Assembly: GCA_022226955.1 (NCBI GenBank)
Contig: CP092079.1
Span: forward strand, 3,283,546-3,347,545
Length of the DNA stretch: 64,000 bases
Direction: 5' to 3'
Origin: Nitrospira sp.
GTDB taxonomy: Bacteria > Nitrospirota > Nitrospiria > Nitrospirales > Nitrospiraceae
Positions 27,500-37,298 of this stretch are shown here, piece after piece; positions within the stretch are counted from its first letter, which is position 1, and each line of letters opens with the position of its first letter. The position numbers and the translations under genes were made by a program. Below the pieces are notes generated by a model. The model saw only the letters and a program-made list of their open reading frames with translations. It was not told the DNA's origin and searched no databases.

Positions 27500-28087
27500 A
27501 TGAGCGTATCCACCGTAACCAAGAAGATCCTTCACGCCGCCCTCTTCTATGAGATCTGGGATGCGATGAAGGTGACCTTTCGCCACATGTTCCATCGCCC
27601 GATCACGTTTCAGTATCCGCGCGAACAGCGGACCCTTCCCGATACCCATCGGGGCGCACTCTCACTACTGCGGTACGACGACGGCCGCGAACGTTGCGTG
27701 GGCTGCGATCTCTGCGAAGCCGCTTGCCCATCCCGCTGCATTAAAGTGATCAGCGCGGAGGACCCGGCCCGGCCACTCCAACGATACGCGACAGAGTTTT
27801 ACATCGACATCACGAAATGCGTGTTCTGCGGCTATTGCGTAGAAGCCTGCCCCGTCAATGCGCTGGCCATGACGAAAATGTACGAGTTCTCCACGCACGA
27901 CAAACGCACCCTTCTCTTCGACAAGAAGCGGCTGTACGACATCGGCGAGCGTCATCTCGCCGACGCGAAAAAATATTTGTATGCCCACAACCAGGAGAAA
28001 AATGTCGAGGAGAGTCGTGAGTACCGATACTATTTCCCTCAATCGGTGGTCAAAGCCACACAATCGACTCCCAAGCATTTGAGCTGA
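27500..28087 (+). CDS. nuoI: NADH-quinone oxidoreductase subunit I
   Basis: Peripheral-arm subunit of 195 residues holding two 4Fe-4S clusters (N6a, N6b). The motifs are CVGCDLCEAACPSRC and CVFCGYCVEACP. An amphipathic N-terminal segment (YEIWDAMKVTFRHMFHRP) attaches it to the membrane arm, as usual. The gap to nuoG is 40 bases, too small for the nuoH that normally sits between them. The ATG at 27500 has GGGA upstream. The C-terminal extension after about 150 is longer and charged compared with short forms. Confidence 0.96.
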   Translation: MSVSTVTKKILHAALFYEIWDAMKVTFRHMFHRPITFQYPREQRTLPDTHRGALSLLRYDDGRERCVGCDLCEAACPSRCIKVISAEDPARPLQRYATEFYIDITKCVFCGYCVEACPVNALAMTKMYEFSTHDKRTLLFDKKRLYDIGERHLADAKKYLYAHNQEKNVEESREYRYYFPQSVVKATQSTPKHLS

Positions 28088-28094
28088 TATCCAG

Positions 28095-28616
28095 ATGATT
28101 GCTGTCTTCTTTTCGTATTTCGCGCTTATGAGCATTGCGGCCGCCGCGATGACCGTGGCACTCAAGAACCCGGTCCACTGCGGCTTGGCCCTGCTCGCCC
28201 TCCTGCTGCATGTATCGGGATTTTTTGTCCTGCTCAATGCGGAATTTCTCTGGGCGGTTCAAGTGATTGTCTATGCCGGAGCCATTTTGGTGCTCTATCT
28301 CTTCGTGCTGATGTTGCTGAATCTCAAGACCGACGAACGGTACTTTCATTCCACCTTTATGTACTACCTGATACCGGCTGTGCTGGGGTCTCTCTATGTC
28401 ATCTATCTCCTGCTCCGGTCGCCTTTTGCCGGCGCAAAAGGGAACGCACCGACCGTGGCGGTCCTACAGGATGGAGATACCGCCGCCATTGGCATCAAGA
28501 TGTTCAGCGACTATCTCCTGCAATTTGAAATCGTGGGAGTTTTCTTGCTGGGCGCCATTATCGGAGCGATCGTGCTGGCCAAGACGCCCAAACCGCTCAA
28601 CCTGAGGAAAGACTGA
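28095..28616 (+). CDS. nuoJ: NADH-quinone oxidoreductase subunit J
   Basis: Membrane-arm subunit of 173 residues with five predicted helices. The conserved stretch EFLWAVQVIVYAGAILVLYL contains the Glu and Tyr of the central ion pathway and the pi-bulge helix. KNPVHCGLALL near the N terminus is typical. A loop of about 25 residues between helices 4 and 5 (residues 109-135) is polar. The gene starts seven bases after nuoI and ends three bases before nuoK. Confidence 0.95.
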   Translation: MIAVFFSYFALMSIAAAAMTVALKNPVHCGLALLALLLHVSGFFVLLNAEFLWAVQVIVYAGAILVLYLFVLMLLNLKTDERYFHSTFMYYLIPAVLGSLYVIYLLLRSPFAGAKGNAPTVAVLQDGDTAAIGIKMFSDYLLQFEIVGVFLLGAIIGAIVLAKTPKPLNLRKD

Positions 28617-28619
28617 CGC

Positions 28620-28922
28620 ATGCTTCCGTTATCCGCCTACGTGGCCGTCAGCGCAATCCTCTTTGTCATCGGACTGCTCGGCGTGCTCATCAGACGCAAC
28701 TTCATTATTGTGCTGATGTCCGTCGAGATTATGCTCAACGCCGCCAACATCAATCTCGTGGCGTTTTCGCACTATCTGGAATCCATGGCCGGTCAATTGG
28801 TGGCGCTCTTCATCATTGCCATCGCCGCAGGCGAAGCAGCCATCGGATTAGCCATCATCATTGTCGTGTTCCGCGGGAAGCTCTCAACCAACGTCGATGA
28901 AATGAACCTATTGAAGTGGTAA
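28620..28922 (+). CDS. nuoK: NADH-quinone oxidoreductase subunit K
   Basis: A 100-residue three-helix subunit homologous to MrpC. It carries the two conserved membrane glutamates of the proton path, in VLMSVEIMLNAANINLVAF and IAIAAGEAAIGLAIII. Length is standard. It sits three bases after nuoJ and one base before nuoL, indicating strict co-transcription and coupling. Confidence 0.96.
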   Translation: MLPLSAYVAVSAILFVIGLLGVLIRRNFIIVLMSVEIMLNAANINLVAFSHYLESMAGQLVALFIIAIAAGEAAIGLAIIIVVFRGKLSTNVDEMNLLKW

Positions 28923-28923
28923 C

Positions 28924-30903
28924 GTGTCGGACTTAACTGATCTGCTCATTAAACTGATTCCGGTCTTCCCGCTCCTGGCCGTCATTGCCAACGGTCTCCT
29001 TGGCAGCCGGTACTCCCATGAGGTCGCTCACCGGCTCGCTTGGGGTTCGGTAGGGCTCTCATTCCTCTGTGTCATCGGCGTCTTCACCGATGTCCTGCGC
29101 ACCGGCGCCACCCATGAAGTCGTGGCCTATCAATGGATCTTCGGCGGGGACCTCACGATTAACCTGGCCTATCTCGTCGATCCGCTCACCTGCGTCTGGC
29201 TCCTGATCGTCACGGGAATCGGATTTTTGATCCATGTGTATTCCGTCGGCTATATGCACAGCGAGGCGGGCTTTACTCGCTTCTTCACCTATATGAACCT
29301 ATTCATGGTCTCCATGTTGCTGCTCGTCATGGGCAACAACTATGCGGTCCTGTTCATCGGGTGGGAAGGCGTCGGCCTGTGCTCCTATTTGCTCATCGGC
29401 TACTACTACGATAAAGTCTCCGCGGCCAAAGCTGCTTCAAAAGCCTTCGTCGTGAACCGCATCGGCGATGCCGGGTTTCTCCTGGCCATCTTCCTCATCT
29501 TTATCAATTTCAAGACGCTCGACTACACGAAAGTCTTTGCTCAGCTGGGACAGCTCTCGCCCGATATGGCCACCGCCATCGCCCTCTGTCTCTTGATCGG
29601 CGCAGTCGGCAAATCTGCCCAACTACCGCTCTACACTTGGTTGCCGGACGCGATGGAAGGCCCCACGCCCGTGAGCGCGTTGATTCATGCCGCCACCATG
29701 GTCACGGCGGGAGTCTATATGATCGTCCGAAACCACGCGATCTTCGATCTCTCTCCCATTGCGATGCAAGCCGTCGCCGTCATCGGAGGCTGCACGGCGT
29801 TATTTGCTGCCACCATCGGTCTCGTGCAAACGGACATCAAACGCGTGCTTGCGTACTCGACCGTGAGCCAACTCGGCTACATGTTCCTCGCATGCGGCAT
29901 CGGCGCCTATACCGCTGCCGTTTTCCATGTCATGACCCACGCATTCTTCAAAGCGCTCTTGTTCTTATCCGCCGGGTCCGTGATCCATGCGCTCTCGGGC
30001 GAGCAGGACATCCGGAAAATGGGCGGTCTCACCAAGAAGATTCCCTGGACCTATCGCCTCTTCCTCATCGGCACCATCGCCATCGCGGGAATCCCGCCGT
30101 TGGCCGGGTTCTGGAGTAAAGACGAGATCATGGGGCACGCGTTCGTCAACCACCAATACCTTTTCTATGGAATGGCGGCAATCGGCGCCTTCCTCACGTC
30201 TTTTTATATGTTCCGGCTCACGTACCTGACCTTCTACGGCCCCTCTCGCATGGACCATCACACGGAAGAGCATGTCCATGAGTCGCCGATGGTGATGGTG
30301 GGACCATTGATGGTGCTCGGCGTCCTCTCGGTCTTCGGCGGCCTGATTCTCGGATTCCCGCCGGAGCACGGCTGGCTGCATGGATTCCTCGCCCCGGTCG
30401 CAGGCGTGGCCGGCGGACACGAAACCAGCATCGCAACCACGTTGCTTCTTATGGGAACGGCGACCGGCATCGCACTGGTCGGGTGGGGCCTGGCTCATTT
30501 TCTCTATAGCCTGAGTCCTTCGACCGCGGACAACTGGGCAACCAATTTCAAAGCCGTCTATACGACGCTCTTGAACAAATACTATGTCGACGAACTGTAC
30601 GACATTCTGTTTGTCGAACCGACCAAACGCCTGGGTGAATTCCTGGATTGGTTCGATCGCACGGTGATCGACGGACTTGTAAACGCAGTCGCACAGATGG
30701 CCGAATGGGGCTCGGCCGGATCGACCTGGCTCGAAAAATATGTCGTCTATGCCGGCCTCAATGTAATTGGCTTCGGCAACCATTTGGCCGCACGCCAGGG
30801 ACGGAAGCTCCAAAGCGGCATGGTCCATCACTACGCGGCCATCATTATCGCCGGCCTCTTTCTGCTGGTCCTGGTCGTGCAGCTAATCCTGCAAAGTAGG
30901 TAA
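28924..30903 (+). CDS. nuoL: NADH-quinone oxidoreductase subunit L (antiporter-like)
   Basis: A 659-residue antiporter-type pump subunit at the far end of the membrane arm, from a GTG start one base after nuoK. The essential Glu is in LFIGWEGVGLCSYLLIGYYY, and the Lys sites are GAVGKSAQLPLYTWLPDAME and, further on, HAFFKALLFLSAGS. The C terminus (after about 500) contains an amphipathic lateral helix region and a last membrane helix (AAIIIAGLFLLVLVVQLIL). In complexes with an additional NuoM, this lateral helix is expected to be longer. The length is at the high end of the family but was not aligned here. Confidence 0.96.
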   Translation: MSDLTDLLIKLIPVFPLLAVIANGLLGSRYSHEVAHRLAWGSVGLSFLCVIGVFTDVLRTGATHEVVAYQWIFGGDLTINLAYLVDPLTCVWLLIVTGIGFLIHVYSVGYMHSEAGFTRFFTYMNLFMVSMLLLVMGNNYAVLFIGWEGVGLCSYLLIGYYYDKVSAAKAASKAFVVNRIGDAGFLLAIFLIFINFKTLDYTKVFAQLGQLSPDMATAIALCLLIGAVGKSAQLPLYTWLPDAMEGPTPVSALIHAATMVTAGVYMIVRNHAIFDLSPIAMQAVAVIGGCTALFAATIGLVQTDIKRVLAYSTVSQLGYMFLACGIGAYTAAVFHVMTHAFFKALLFLSAGSVIHALSGEQDIRKMGGLTKKIPWTYRLFLIGTIAIAGIPPLAGFWSKDEIMGHAFVNHQYLFYGMAAIGAFLTSFYMFRLTYLTFYGPSRMDHHTEEHVHESPMVMVGPLMVLGVLSVFGGLILGFPPEHGWLHGFLAPVAGVAGGHETSIATTLLLMGTATGIALVGWGLAHFLYSLSPSTADNWATNFKAVYTTLLNKYYVDELYDILFVEPTKRLGEFLDWFDRTVIDGLVNAVAQMAEWGSAGSTWLEKYVVYAGLNVIGFGNHLAARQGRKLQSGMVHHYAAIIIAGLFLLVLVVQLILQSR

Positions 30904-30936
30904 CGCCCAAGGAATCGTCGGAGTCGGACAACGAAT

Positions 30937-32496
30937 ATGTTAGAAGAACTCGCAGCCGGTTTTCCCATCCTCTCCTGCCTCCTCTTTCTTCCGTTCGTCG
31001 GAGCGGCCGTGCTCTGGCTCGTGGATGATGAAGACATGGTTCGCACCTCGGCTCTGACGATTAGTCTAGTCGAGCTTGCCCTGGCCGTCTTTGTGCTGCT
31101 CCGGTTCGTCCCCGATTCCGCCGCAATGCAGTTCGCCGAACATATGCGCTGGGTTCCGGCATTAGGAATCAGCTATCACCTGGCTGTCGATGGTATCAGC
31201 GTGCTTTTCGTCGGGCTGACCGCCTTCCTGACGGTGCTCGTGATTGTGTATTCCTGGGACACCGTTCGCCACCAGGTCAAACTCTATATGATGTGCCTGC
31301 TGGCTCTCGAAACGACGACCATGGGCGTTTTCGTTTCGCTGGATCTGATTCTATTCTTTGTCTTCTGGGAATTGATGTTGATCCCGAGCTATTTCCTCAT
31401 CAAGCTCTGGGGCGGAGGCGCAGAACGGCATCATGCCGCGTTGAAATATGTGCTCTACACGCTCTTGGGCAGCGTCTTCATGCTCGTGGGCATTGCGCTG
31501 CTGGATCTGAACTTTCATCATTGGGCCGTCCTCCGCCATACCGATCAGCTCTACTCCTTCGACCTCCTTGACCTGCTGGCGGTCCCCATTCCCGTCGATC
31601 AGCAAATCCTCATTTTCTGGCTGATGTTCATGGGGTTTGCCTTCAAAGCCCCGGTGTTTCCCTTCCACACATGGTTGCCCGATGCCTTGCTCGAAGGGCC
31701 GATCGGCATGGCCGTCGTCCTCGCCGGGCTCAAGCTCGGCACCTTCGGCTTTATCCGATTCAGCATTCCCTTGCTGCCAGAAGCGGCAAAGAGCCACACC
31801 GTGGTGACCGTGATCATGTGCCTGGGAATTGCCGCGATTACCTATGGCGCCATCGTGGCGCTGATCCAGCCCGATTTCCGCAGACTGCTGGCATTCAGCA
31901 GCATCAGCCACCTTGGCTTTGTGATGATGGGGCTCTTTGCGCTCAACTATCAAGGACTCCAGGGCAGTCTTCTGACCATGATCAACCTCGGATTCAGTAC
32001 GGCGGGACTCTTCTTTATTGCAGGGTTTCTCTACTCACGACAACAAACCACTCACTTGTCGGCATTCGGCGGGCTAGCCCAACAAGTCCCGCTGCTCGCA
32101 TCCTTCTTTTTGTTGATCGGCCTCGCATCGATCGGCCTGCCCGGCACGAACGGCTTTGTCGGAGAATTTTTGATTCTCCTCGGAACCTTTAAAGCCAACT
32201 GGATCTTCGGCGCGCTCGCTGTCACCGGCGTCGTCTTCGGCGCGGCCTATTTCCTGTGGTATTACGAACGGGCGATCCTGGGCCCTCTCGGGAAAGCCGT
32301 GAAAAGTACGATGGTCGATTTACAGTTCCGCGAAATGATCATTGCCGTATCGCTCGCCGTCATGATTCTCTGGATCGGACTCTATCCATCCCCGTTCCTG
32401 CACATCATGAACGGCTCAATCCAAGCGCTGGTGGACCGGCTCGATCACGGAACCGTCGCCGTGCTGACTGACTCTGTTGAACGATTGGATCACTAA
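30937..32496 (+). CDS. nuoM: NADH-quinone oxidoreductase subunit M, first copy
   Basis: A 519-residue antiporter-like pump subunit. It has the conserved Glu in FFVFWELMLIPSYFLIKLWG and the Lys in GFAFKAPVFPFHTWLPDALLEGP. LLAFSSISHLGFVMMGLF and ASIGLPGTNGFVGEF are also typical. It is followed after five bases by a second, clearly different nuoM. Between the two Glu-containing helix regions it lacks the extra loop found in the second copy, so this copy is closer to canonical NuoM. The start ATG lies 33 bases after nuoL. Confidence 0.95.
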   Translation: MLEELAAGFPILSCLLFLPFVGAAVLWLVDDEDMVRTSALTISLVELALAVFVLLRFVPDSAAMQFAEHMRWVPALGISYHLAVDGISVLFVGLTAFLTVLVIVYSWDTVRHQVKLYMMCLLALETTTMGVFVSLDLILFFVFWELMLIPSYFLIKLWGGGAERHHAALKYVLYTLLGSVFMLVGIALLDLNFHHWAVLRHTDQLYSFDLLDLLAVPIPVDQQILIFWLMFMGFAFKAPVFPFHTWLPDALLEGPIGMAVVLAGLKLGTFGFIRFSIPLLPEAAKSHTVVTVIMCLGIAAITYGAIVALIQPDFRRLLAFSSISHLGFVMMGLFALNYQGLQGSLLTMINLGFSTAGLFFIAGFLYSRQQTTHLSAFGGLAQQVPLLASFFLLIGLASIGLPGTNGFVGEFLILLGTFKANWIFGALAVTGVVFGAAYFLWYYERAILGPLGKAVKSTMVDLQFREMIIAVSLAVMILWIGLYPSPFLHIMNGSIQALVDRLDHGTVAVLTDSVERLDH

Positions 32497-32501
32497 GACC
32501 C

Positions 32502-34181
32502 ATGGGTGACTACGCACTGCTCTACATCCTTTTCGCTCCGTTCTTCGGTGCCCTGGCGTTGATCTTCGTCTCCAACCGCCAGACGCTTCTTGTGCGCGGC
32601 ATTGCCGCCGGCTCGGCCTTCATCTCGCTCATCGCCTCGCTCTATCTGTTCTATAGCTACGATCCTGTGTTAGGCGGCTATCAGTTCATTCAACGGTTCG
32701 AGTGGTCGCGGCAACTCGGCATTGCACTCTATCTGGGCGTCGACGGCATTGGCACACCGCTGGTCCTGGCCTCGTCGATCCTCTTATTCGCCGGCATCTT
32801 CGTGTCTTGGCACATCAAAGACCGCGCGAAAGAATTCTACATCTGGATTCTGATTCTGGCCGCCGCCACCATTGGCGTGTTCATGTCACTAGATCTGTTC
32901 TTCCTCTACTTCTTCTATGAGATGTCGGTCATTCCGATGTATCTCCTCTTGGGAATGTGGGGCAGCCACACCAAAAAATATTTGGAAATGACCGATCCGG
33001 AAGGCATGAAGCAACGCGATTCCGTGGGATTCATCTTCAACTTCGGGTCGAACAGCAAAGAATACGCGGCCATGAAGCTGGTCCTATTCCTCTCGGCCTT
33101 TGCCGTCGCGGCCTTCATGGGCATTCTGCTCATTTACAAGTATTCCGGCCTGAACACCTTCGATATCTTGGTGCTCCGGGAACATGCCAGCACCCTCATG
33201 AACATTCCGGTGTTGGGGACGACCCTCGACAAGATCATCTGGGTCCTGATTTTCTTCGGGTTCGCCTCCATCGCGCCGCTCTGGCCACTCCATTCCTGGT
33301 CGCCGGTGGGCCATGCCGCCGCGCCGGCCGCGACCAGCATGTTGCACGCCGGCGTGCTCATGAAGCTCGGCCATTTCTCGATCATCCGGGTCGCCTTTGA
33401 AATCCTTCCCGAAACGACGCGGGAACTGATGCCGATAGCGGCCGTGCTCTGCATGTTCAGCATTGTCTACGGCGGGTTCGTCGCGTACTACGCGAAAGAC
33501 ACCAAGTACGTCATCGGATATTCCAGCTCCAGCCACATGGGCTATGTCTTTCTTGGCATGGCCGCGTTGGACTACATCAGCCTCAGCGGCGCGGTGATCT
33601 ATATGTTCGCCCACGCGATGGCCACAGGCATGCTCTTCTCGATGGCCGGCTGGGTCTACGATCAAACCCACACGCGCGACATCCCCTCGCTCGGCGGGCT
33701 GTCGAACAAGATGCCCTTTATCTCCGCCTGCTTTGTCGTGGGGTGCATGGCGTCGATCGGCATGCCGGGCACGATCAATTTCATCGCCGAAGTCATGATC
33801 ATCGTCGGCAGCTGGAACAAGTATCCCCTCCAGGTTGTTGTCGCAGTGCTCGGCATCGTCTTAACGATGGCCTACCTGTTTAAGATGATGCGGAGCCTGT
33901 TCTATGGCCCCATGGATCAGAAGTATAGCCATTCCCATGACGCCGTGGCGTTCGTCGACCGTCTTCCGCTCCTGATCATGATCTCCGTCAGCATCGGATT
34001 TGGACTGTTCCCCATGCACCTCTACAACGTCGTTCGGTCTGGAGTCGATCCACTGATCGCCAAAATTACGCATGTGATGCCGGTGGCCGCTGTCCCGGCC
34101 CTGGGAACTCCGGTGCCAGCGCTGCACGAACAGTTGGCCACCCGCGGCGTGCAACTCCCCGATTCACGCGCGGCTCAATAA
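32502..34181 (+). CDS. nuoM: NADH-quinone oxidoreductase subunit M, second copy
   Basis: A 559-residue second NuoM-type pump. The key Glu is in YFFYEMSVIPMYLLLGMWGS, and the Lys equivalents include MLHAGVLMKLGHF and the YAKDTKYVIGYSSSSHMGY region. A polar insertion of about 35 residues (about 158-193, containing EMTDPEGMKQRD and GSNSKEYAAMKL) is absent from the first copy. The TWLPDA motif is replaced by PLHSWSPVGHAAAPAATSM. Complex I with two NuoM subunits has been described in Nitrospira and some other bacteria and proposed to pump more protons per reaction. This operon matches that layout. Expression is coupled to the first copy. Confidence 0.93.
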   Translation: MGDYALLYILFAPFFGALALIFVSNRQTLLVRGIAAGSAFISLIASLYLFYSYDPVLGGYQFIQRFEWSRQLGIALYLGVDGIGTPLVLASSILLFAGIFVSWHIKDRAKEFYIWILILAAATIGVFMSLDLFFLYFFYEMSVIPMYLLLGMWGSHTKKYLEMTDPEGMKQRDSVGFIFNFGSNSKEYAAMKLVLFLSAFAVAAFMGILLIYKYSGLNTFDILVLREHASTLMNIPVLGTTLDKIIWVLIFFGFASIAPLWPLHSWSPVGHAAAPAATSMLHAGVLMKLGHFSIIRVAFEILPETTRELMPIAAVLCMFSIVYGGFVAYYAKDTKYVIGYSSSSHMGYVFLGMAALDYISLSGAVIYMFAHAMATGMLFSMAGWVYDQTHTRDIPSLGGLSNKMPFISACFVVGCMASIGMPGTINFIAEVMIIVGSWNKYPLQVVVAVLGIVLTMAYLFKMMRSLFYGPMDQKYSHSHDAVAFVDRLPLLIMISVSIGFGLFPMHLYNVVRSGVDPLIAKITHVMPVAAVPALGTPVPALHEQLATRGVQLPDSRAAQ

Positions 34182-34197
34182 GGTATCTGTCGACACT

Positions 34198-35694
34198 ATG
34201 AACTTTGAACTCAACATGACGATTAGCGATCTCCTTCTCCTCTTGCCGGAGATCGTCCTCACACTCTGGCTCTGCCTGGTCTTGATTGTCGACTTCGCCT
34301 TTCCGCGGCTGGCGAAAGAACAACTGGCCTACCTCAGTGTTGTGGGACTCGTCGTCACCCTGGGTTGCCTCGCCTGGTTCGACATATCGCAAATATCCGG
34401 CGCCCTTTTCAAAAATATGTTCGTGCTCGATCGCATGGCCATCTTCTTTAAGATGTTCGTGGTCGGGGCCAGCATTCTCGTGATTCTCGCCTCCATCGAA
34501 TACGTCAACCGGTTTACCTTTTTCCGGGGGGAATACTACTTCCTGATCGTCATGTCCGCCATCGGCATGATGTTTATGGCCTCCGCCAACGATCTCCTGT
34601 CCCTCTTCGTCACCCTGGAGTTTTCCACATTCGGGTTCTATGTCCTCGTGGCCTACCTACGCGATGACCTGGCTTCAAATGAAGCCGGTCTGAAGTTCTT
34701 CATTCTTGGCGTCTTTGCCGCCGGCCTCTTAGCCTACGGCATCAGCCTGGTCTATGGAGAGACCGGTCAGTTGGTGTTTTCAGACATGGCTTCGGCACCG
34801 GCCACACCCGGACTGATCATCGGCTTCCTGTTGATCTTCGCGGCGCTCGGTTTCAAAATCGGCGCAGTCCCGTTTCACTCCTGGATTCCCGACACCTATC
34901 ATGGCGCACCCACGCCCGTAACAGCCTTTCTCTCCATTGCGCCCAAAGGCGCGGCCATCGCCCTCTTGCTCAGACTATTCTTTGTGGCGTTGTTCACCTT
35001 CAAGCCCATGTGGGTGCTCTTGCTCGCGGCCGTCTCAGTGCTCTCGATGACCTATGCCAATATCATCGCCATCGCCCAGACGAACATCAAACGCCTCCTA
35101 GCCTATTCCGGCATCGCCCAAATCGGAAACGTCTTAATTGGGCTGGCCGCTGGCACAAAGATGGGCAACGATGCGATCCTGTTCTATCTCCTCACCTATC
35201 TCTTCGCGAACATCGGAGCCTTCGCCGTCGTGATCGCCATGAGTGAGGCCATCGGCAGTGAAGAGATCAACGATTACAGCGGACTTAATCGTCGATCGCC
35301 GTTCCTCGCGTTTTCCATGCTCCTCTTTCTCCTTTCGCTGGCCGGCGTGCCTCCCTTAGCCGGGTTTATCGGCAAAATCTATATTTTTGTAGCTGCCATC
35401 AAAGAAGGGCTCTATACCCTGATTACCGTCGGGCTCGTTAATATCGTGATCTCCATGTACTACTATCTGATCGTCGTGAAGAAAATGTACATTGCCGAGC
35501 CGATCGACCCCTCGCCCATCAAGGTTTCCGGTCCGATGAAGGCCGTGGTGTATGTCGGCCTTGCCGGAACGCTGTTGATCGGTATCTATCCGCAGCCGTT
35601 CATCGATTGGGTCGTGTCCGCGACGATGATGTTTTCCCATCTCCCCGCGCCTGCGGCTACCGCCCTTCCTCCAATTCCGCCTCTTGGCGGCTAG
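34198..35694 (+). CDS. nuoN: NADH-quinone oxidoreductase subunit N
   Basis: A 498-residue antiporter-like subunit closing the operon. The conserved Glu is in LSLFVTLEFSTFGFYVLVAY, and the Lys is in GFKIGAVPFHSWIPDTYHGAPTPV. The second Lys follows in TNIKRLLAYSGIAQIGN. About 14 membrane helices are visible. It begins 16 bases after the second nuoM. No terminator is obvious before the next kinase gene about 107 bases on, so read-through is possible. Confidence 0.96.
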   Translation: MNFELNMTISDLLLLLPEIVLTLWLCLVLIVDFAFPRLAKEQLAYLSVVGLVVTLGCLAWFDISQISGALFKNMFVLDRMAIFFKMFVVGASILVILASIEYVNRFTFFRGEYYFLIVMSAIGMMFMASANDLLSLFVTLEFSTFGFYVLVAYLRDDLASNEAGLKFFILGVFAAGLLAYGISLVYGETGQLVFSDMASAPATPGLIIGFLLIFAALGFKIGAVPFHSWIPDTYHGAPTPVTAFLSIAPKGAAIALLLRLFFVALFTFKPMWVLLLAAVSVLSMTYANIIAIAQTNIKRLLAYSGIAQIGNVLIGLAAGTKMGNDAILFYLLTYLFANIGAFAVVIAMSEAIGSEEINDYSGLNRRSPFLAFSMLLFLLSLAGVPPLAGFIGKIYIFVAAIKEGLYTLITVGLVNIVISMYYYLIVVKKMYIAEPIDPSPIKVSGPMKAVVYVGLAGTLLIGIYPQPFIDWVVSATMMFSHLPAPAATALPPIPPLGG

Positions 35695-35801
35695 CCATCG
35701 GTCATCCTTCACAGATTCTGCTAAAATAGACCTTGCGGCTCGTGAACGCCGAGCGTAGAGTGCTCGAAATTTTCCCTACACCTTTCAACCCTGTTTGTTC
35801 C

Positions 35802-37298
35802 ATGGACACAGTGACGAGCGATCGACCACTGCTGCCTCAGATCGCTGGAGTTCCTACCCCAGGAGCAGGCTCCACTTCGGCTCCTAGCCCGCCGCAGCCG
35901 GCTAAGCGGACCCTGGTTATACGGTTTCGCGAACTGACTATTGAACACCGGATTCTGGCAGGATTCAGTCTGGTTTTTATCGGCATTCTTATTATCGGAG
36001 CCGTGTCCTACCGTAATACCACCATCTTGATCGAAAACAGCCGGCTGGATACAAAGAGCCACGACCTTCTCCAGCTACTGACGAACGTAGATGAGGCGAT
36101 GGATGAGGCTGAAAACAATCATCGCCGCTATCTCGTCACCGGAGAAGTCGTCTATCTGAAGAGCTTCCGGTCTCTCACGGAACAGAAACCAACTTACCTG
36201 AAGTATCTGAAAGAGCTCGTCGCAGGGCTTCCACTGCAAGAGAATCGAGTCGCCACCCTTCAGAGACTGATCGAACAGCAGATCAATGCGGAAACGGGCG
36301 CGATCGCCAAGCGAGATAAGGGGGGCTTCGAAGCCGTCCGACGGATCGCGCTCGAAGGCGCCGCCAAACGAGAGATCACAGCTATTCACCGGATCATCGG
36401 AGAAATGGAAGTCGACGAACGGCAGAGCGTGCGCCGCCGTTTCAGCGAATCGACACTCAGCACGACCAATACCATTGCGCTCTTGGCCTTAGGCGCGTTG
36501 CTTCAACTGGTGCTCCTCGCCTCCGTTTATTACCTCATCAGACACGATATTACCGCCCGTCGCAAAGTTGCATCGGAACTCCACCTCCGCGGAGAACTCC
36601 TCGAAGCGGCCAACAAGGAGCTCGAGGCCTTCAGCTATTCCGTCTCACACGACCTCCGCGCGCCGCTGCGGCACATCGATGGATATGCCTCGCTTCTCAG
36701 CAAGTCTGTCGGCAACAGCCTGAATGACAAGGCCGCGCGCTACCTCCAAACGATTTCAGACTCAGCCAAGCAGATGGGACAATTGATCGACGACCTCCTC
36801 GTCTTTTCCCGCATGGGGCGTCAAGAAATGCTCCATACAACGGTCAATCTCGATCAGCTCATCAAGACGATCCTTTACGATTTACGTCTTGACTTGCAAG
36901 GACGGGAAATATCCTGGACAATCGACACACTGCCGGAAGTACCGGGCGATCCCGCCATGCTTCGACAGGTGTTTGTGAACCTGATTTCTAACGCGCTCAA
37001 GTTCACCAGCACGCGGCCCATCGCCAAGATCGCCATCGGACTTGAGAAAAAGAGCGCGAGAGAGATCACCGTATTCGTCCGCGACAATGGAGTAGGATTC
37101 GATATGCAATACCTCGGCAAGCTGTTCGGAGTCTTCCAGCGGCTGCACCGGGCAGATGAATTTGAAGGAACGGGAATCGGCCTTGCCAATGTGCGCCGCA
37201 TCGTCCATCGCCACGGAGGGCGAGTGTGGGCTGAGGGAATCCCCGACCAAGGCGCGACGCTTTTTGTCACGCTCCCAACCAGGAGGCCTCGCACATGA
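35802..37298 (+). CDS. CHASE3-domain membrane histidine kinase
   Basis: A 498-residue sensor kinase. A Pro-rich N-terminal tail is followed by membrane helix 1 (IEHRILAGFSLVFIGILIIG region, about 45-70) and a periplasmic four-helix CHASE3 domain (about 71-225; VDEAMDEAENNHRRYLVTGE is characteristic). Helix 2 is near 225-245. HisKA has His283 in FSYSVSHDLRAPLRHIDGY, and HATPase_c spans about 380-495 (NLISNALKFT, RDNGVGFDM, GTGIGLANVRRI). The kinase core resembles those partnered with Rcp1-type receivers. The downstream receiver gene overlaps by four bases (ATGA). The ATG at 35802 has a weak ribosome site. Confidence 0.9.
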   Translation: MDTVTSDRPLLPQIAGVPTPGAGSTSAPSPPQPAKRTLVIRFRELTIEHRILAGFSLVFIGILIIGAVSYRNTTILIENSRLDTKSHDLLQLLTNVDEAMDEAENNHRRYLVTGEVVYLKSFRSLTEQKPTYLKYLKELVAGLPLQENRVATLQRLIEQQINAETGAIAKRDKGGFEAVRRIALEGAAKREITAIHRIIGEMEVDERQSVRRRFSESTLSTTNTIALLALGALLQLVLLASVYYLIRHDITARRKVASELHLRGELLEAANKELEAFSYSVSHDLRAPLRHIDGYASLLSKSVGNSLNDKAARYLQTISDSAKQMGQLIDDLLVFSRMGRQEMLHTTVNLDQLIKTILYDLRLDLQGREISWTIDTLPEVPGDPAMLRQVFVNLISNALKFTSTRPIAKIAIGLEKKSAREITVFVRDNGVGFDMQYLGKLFGVFQRLHRADEFEGTGIGLANVRRIVHRHGGRVWAEGIPDQGATLFVTLPTRRPRT

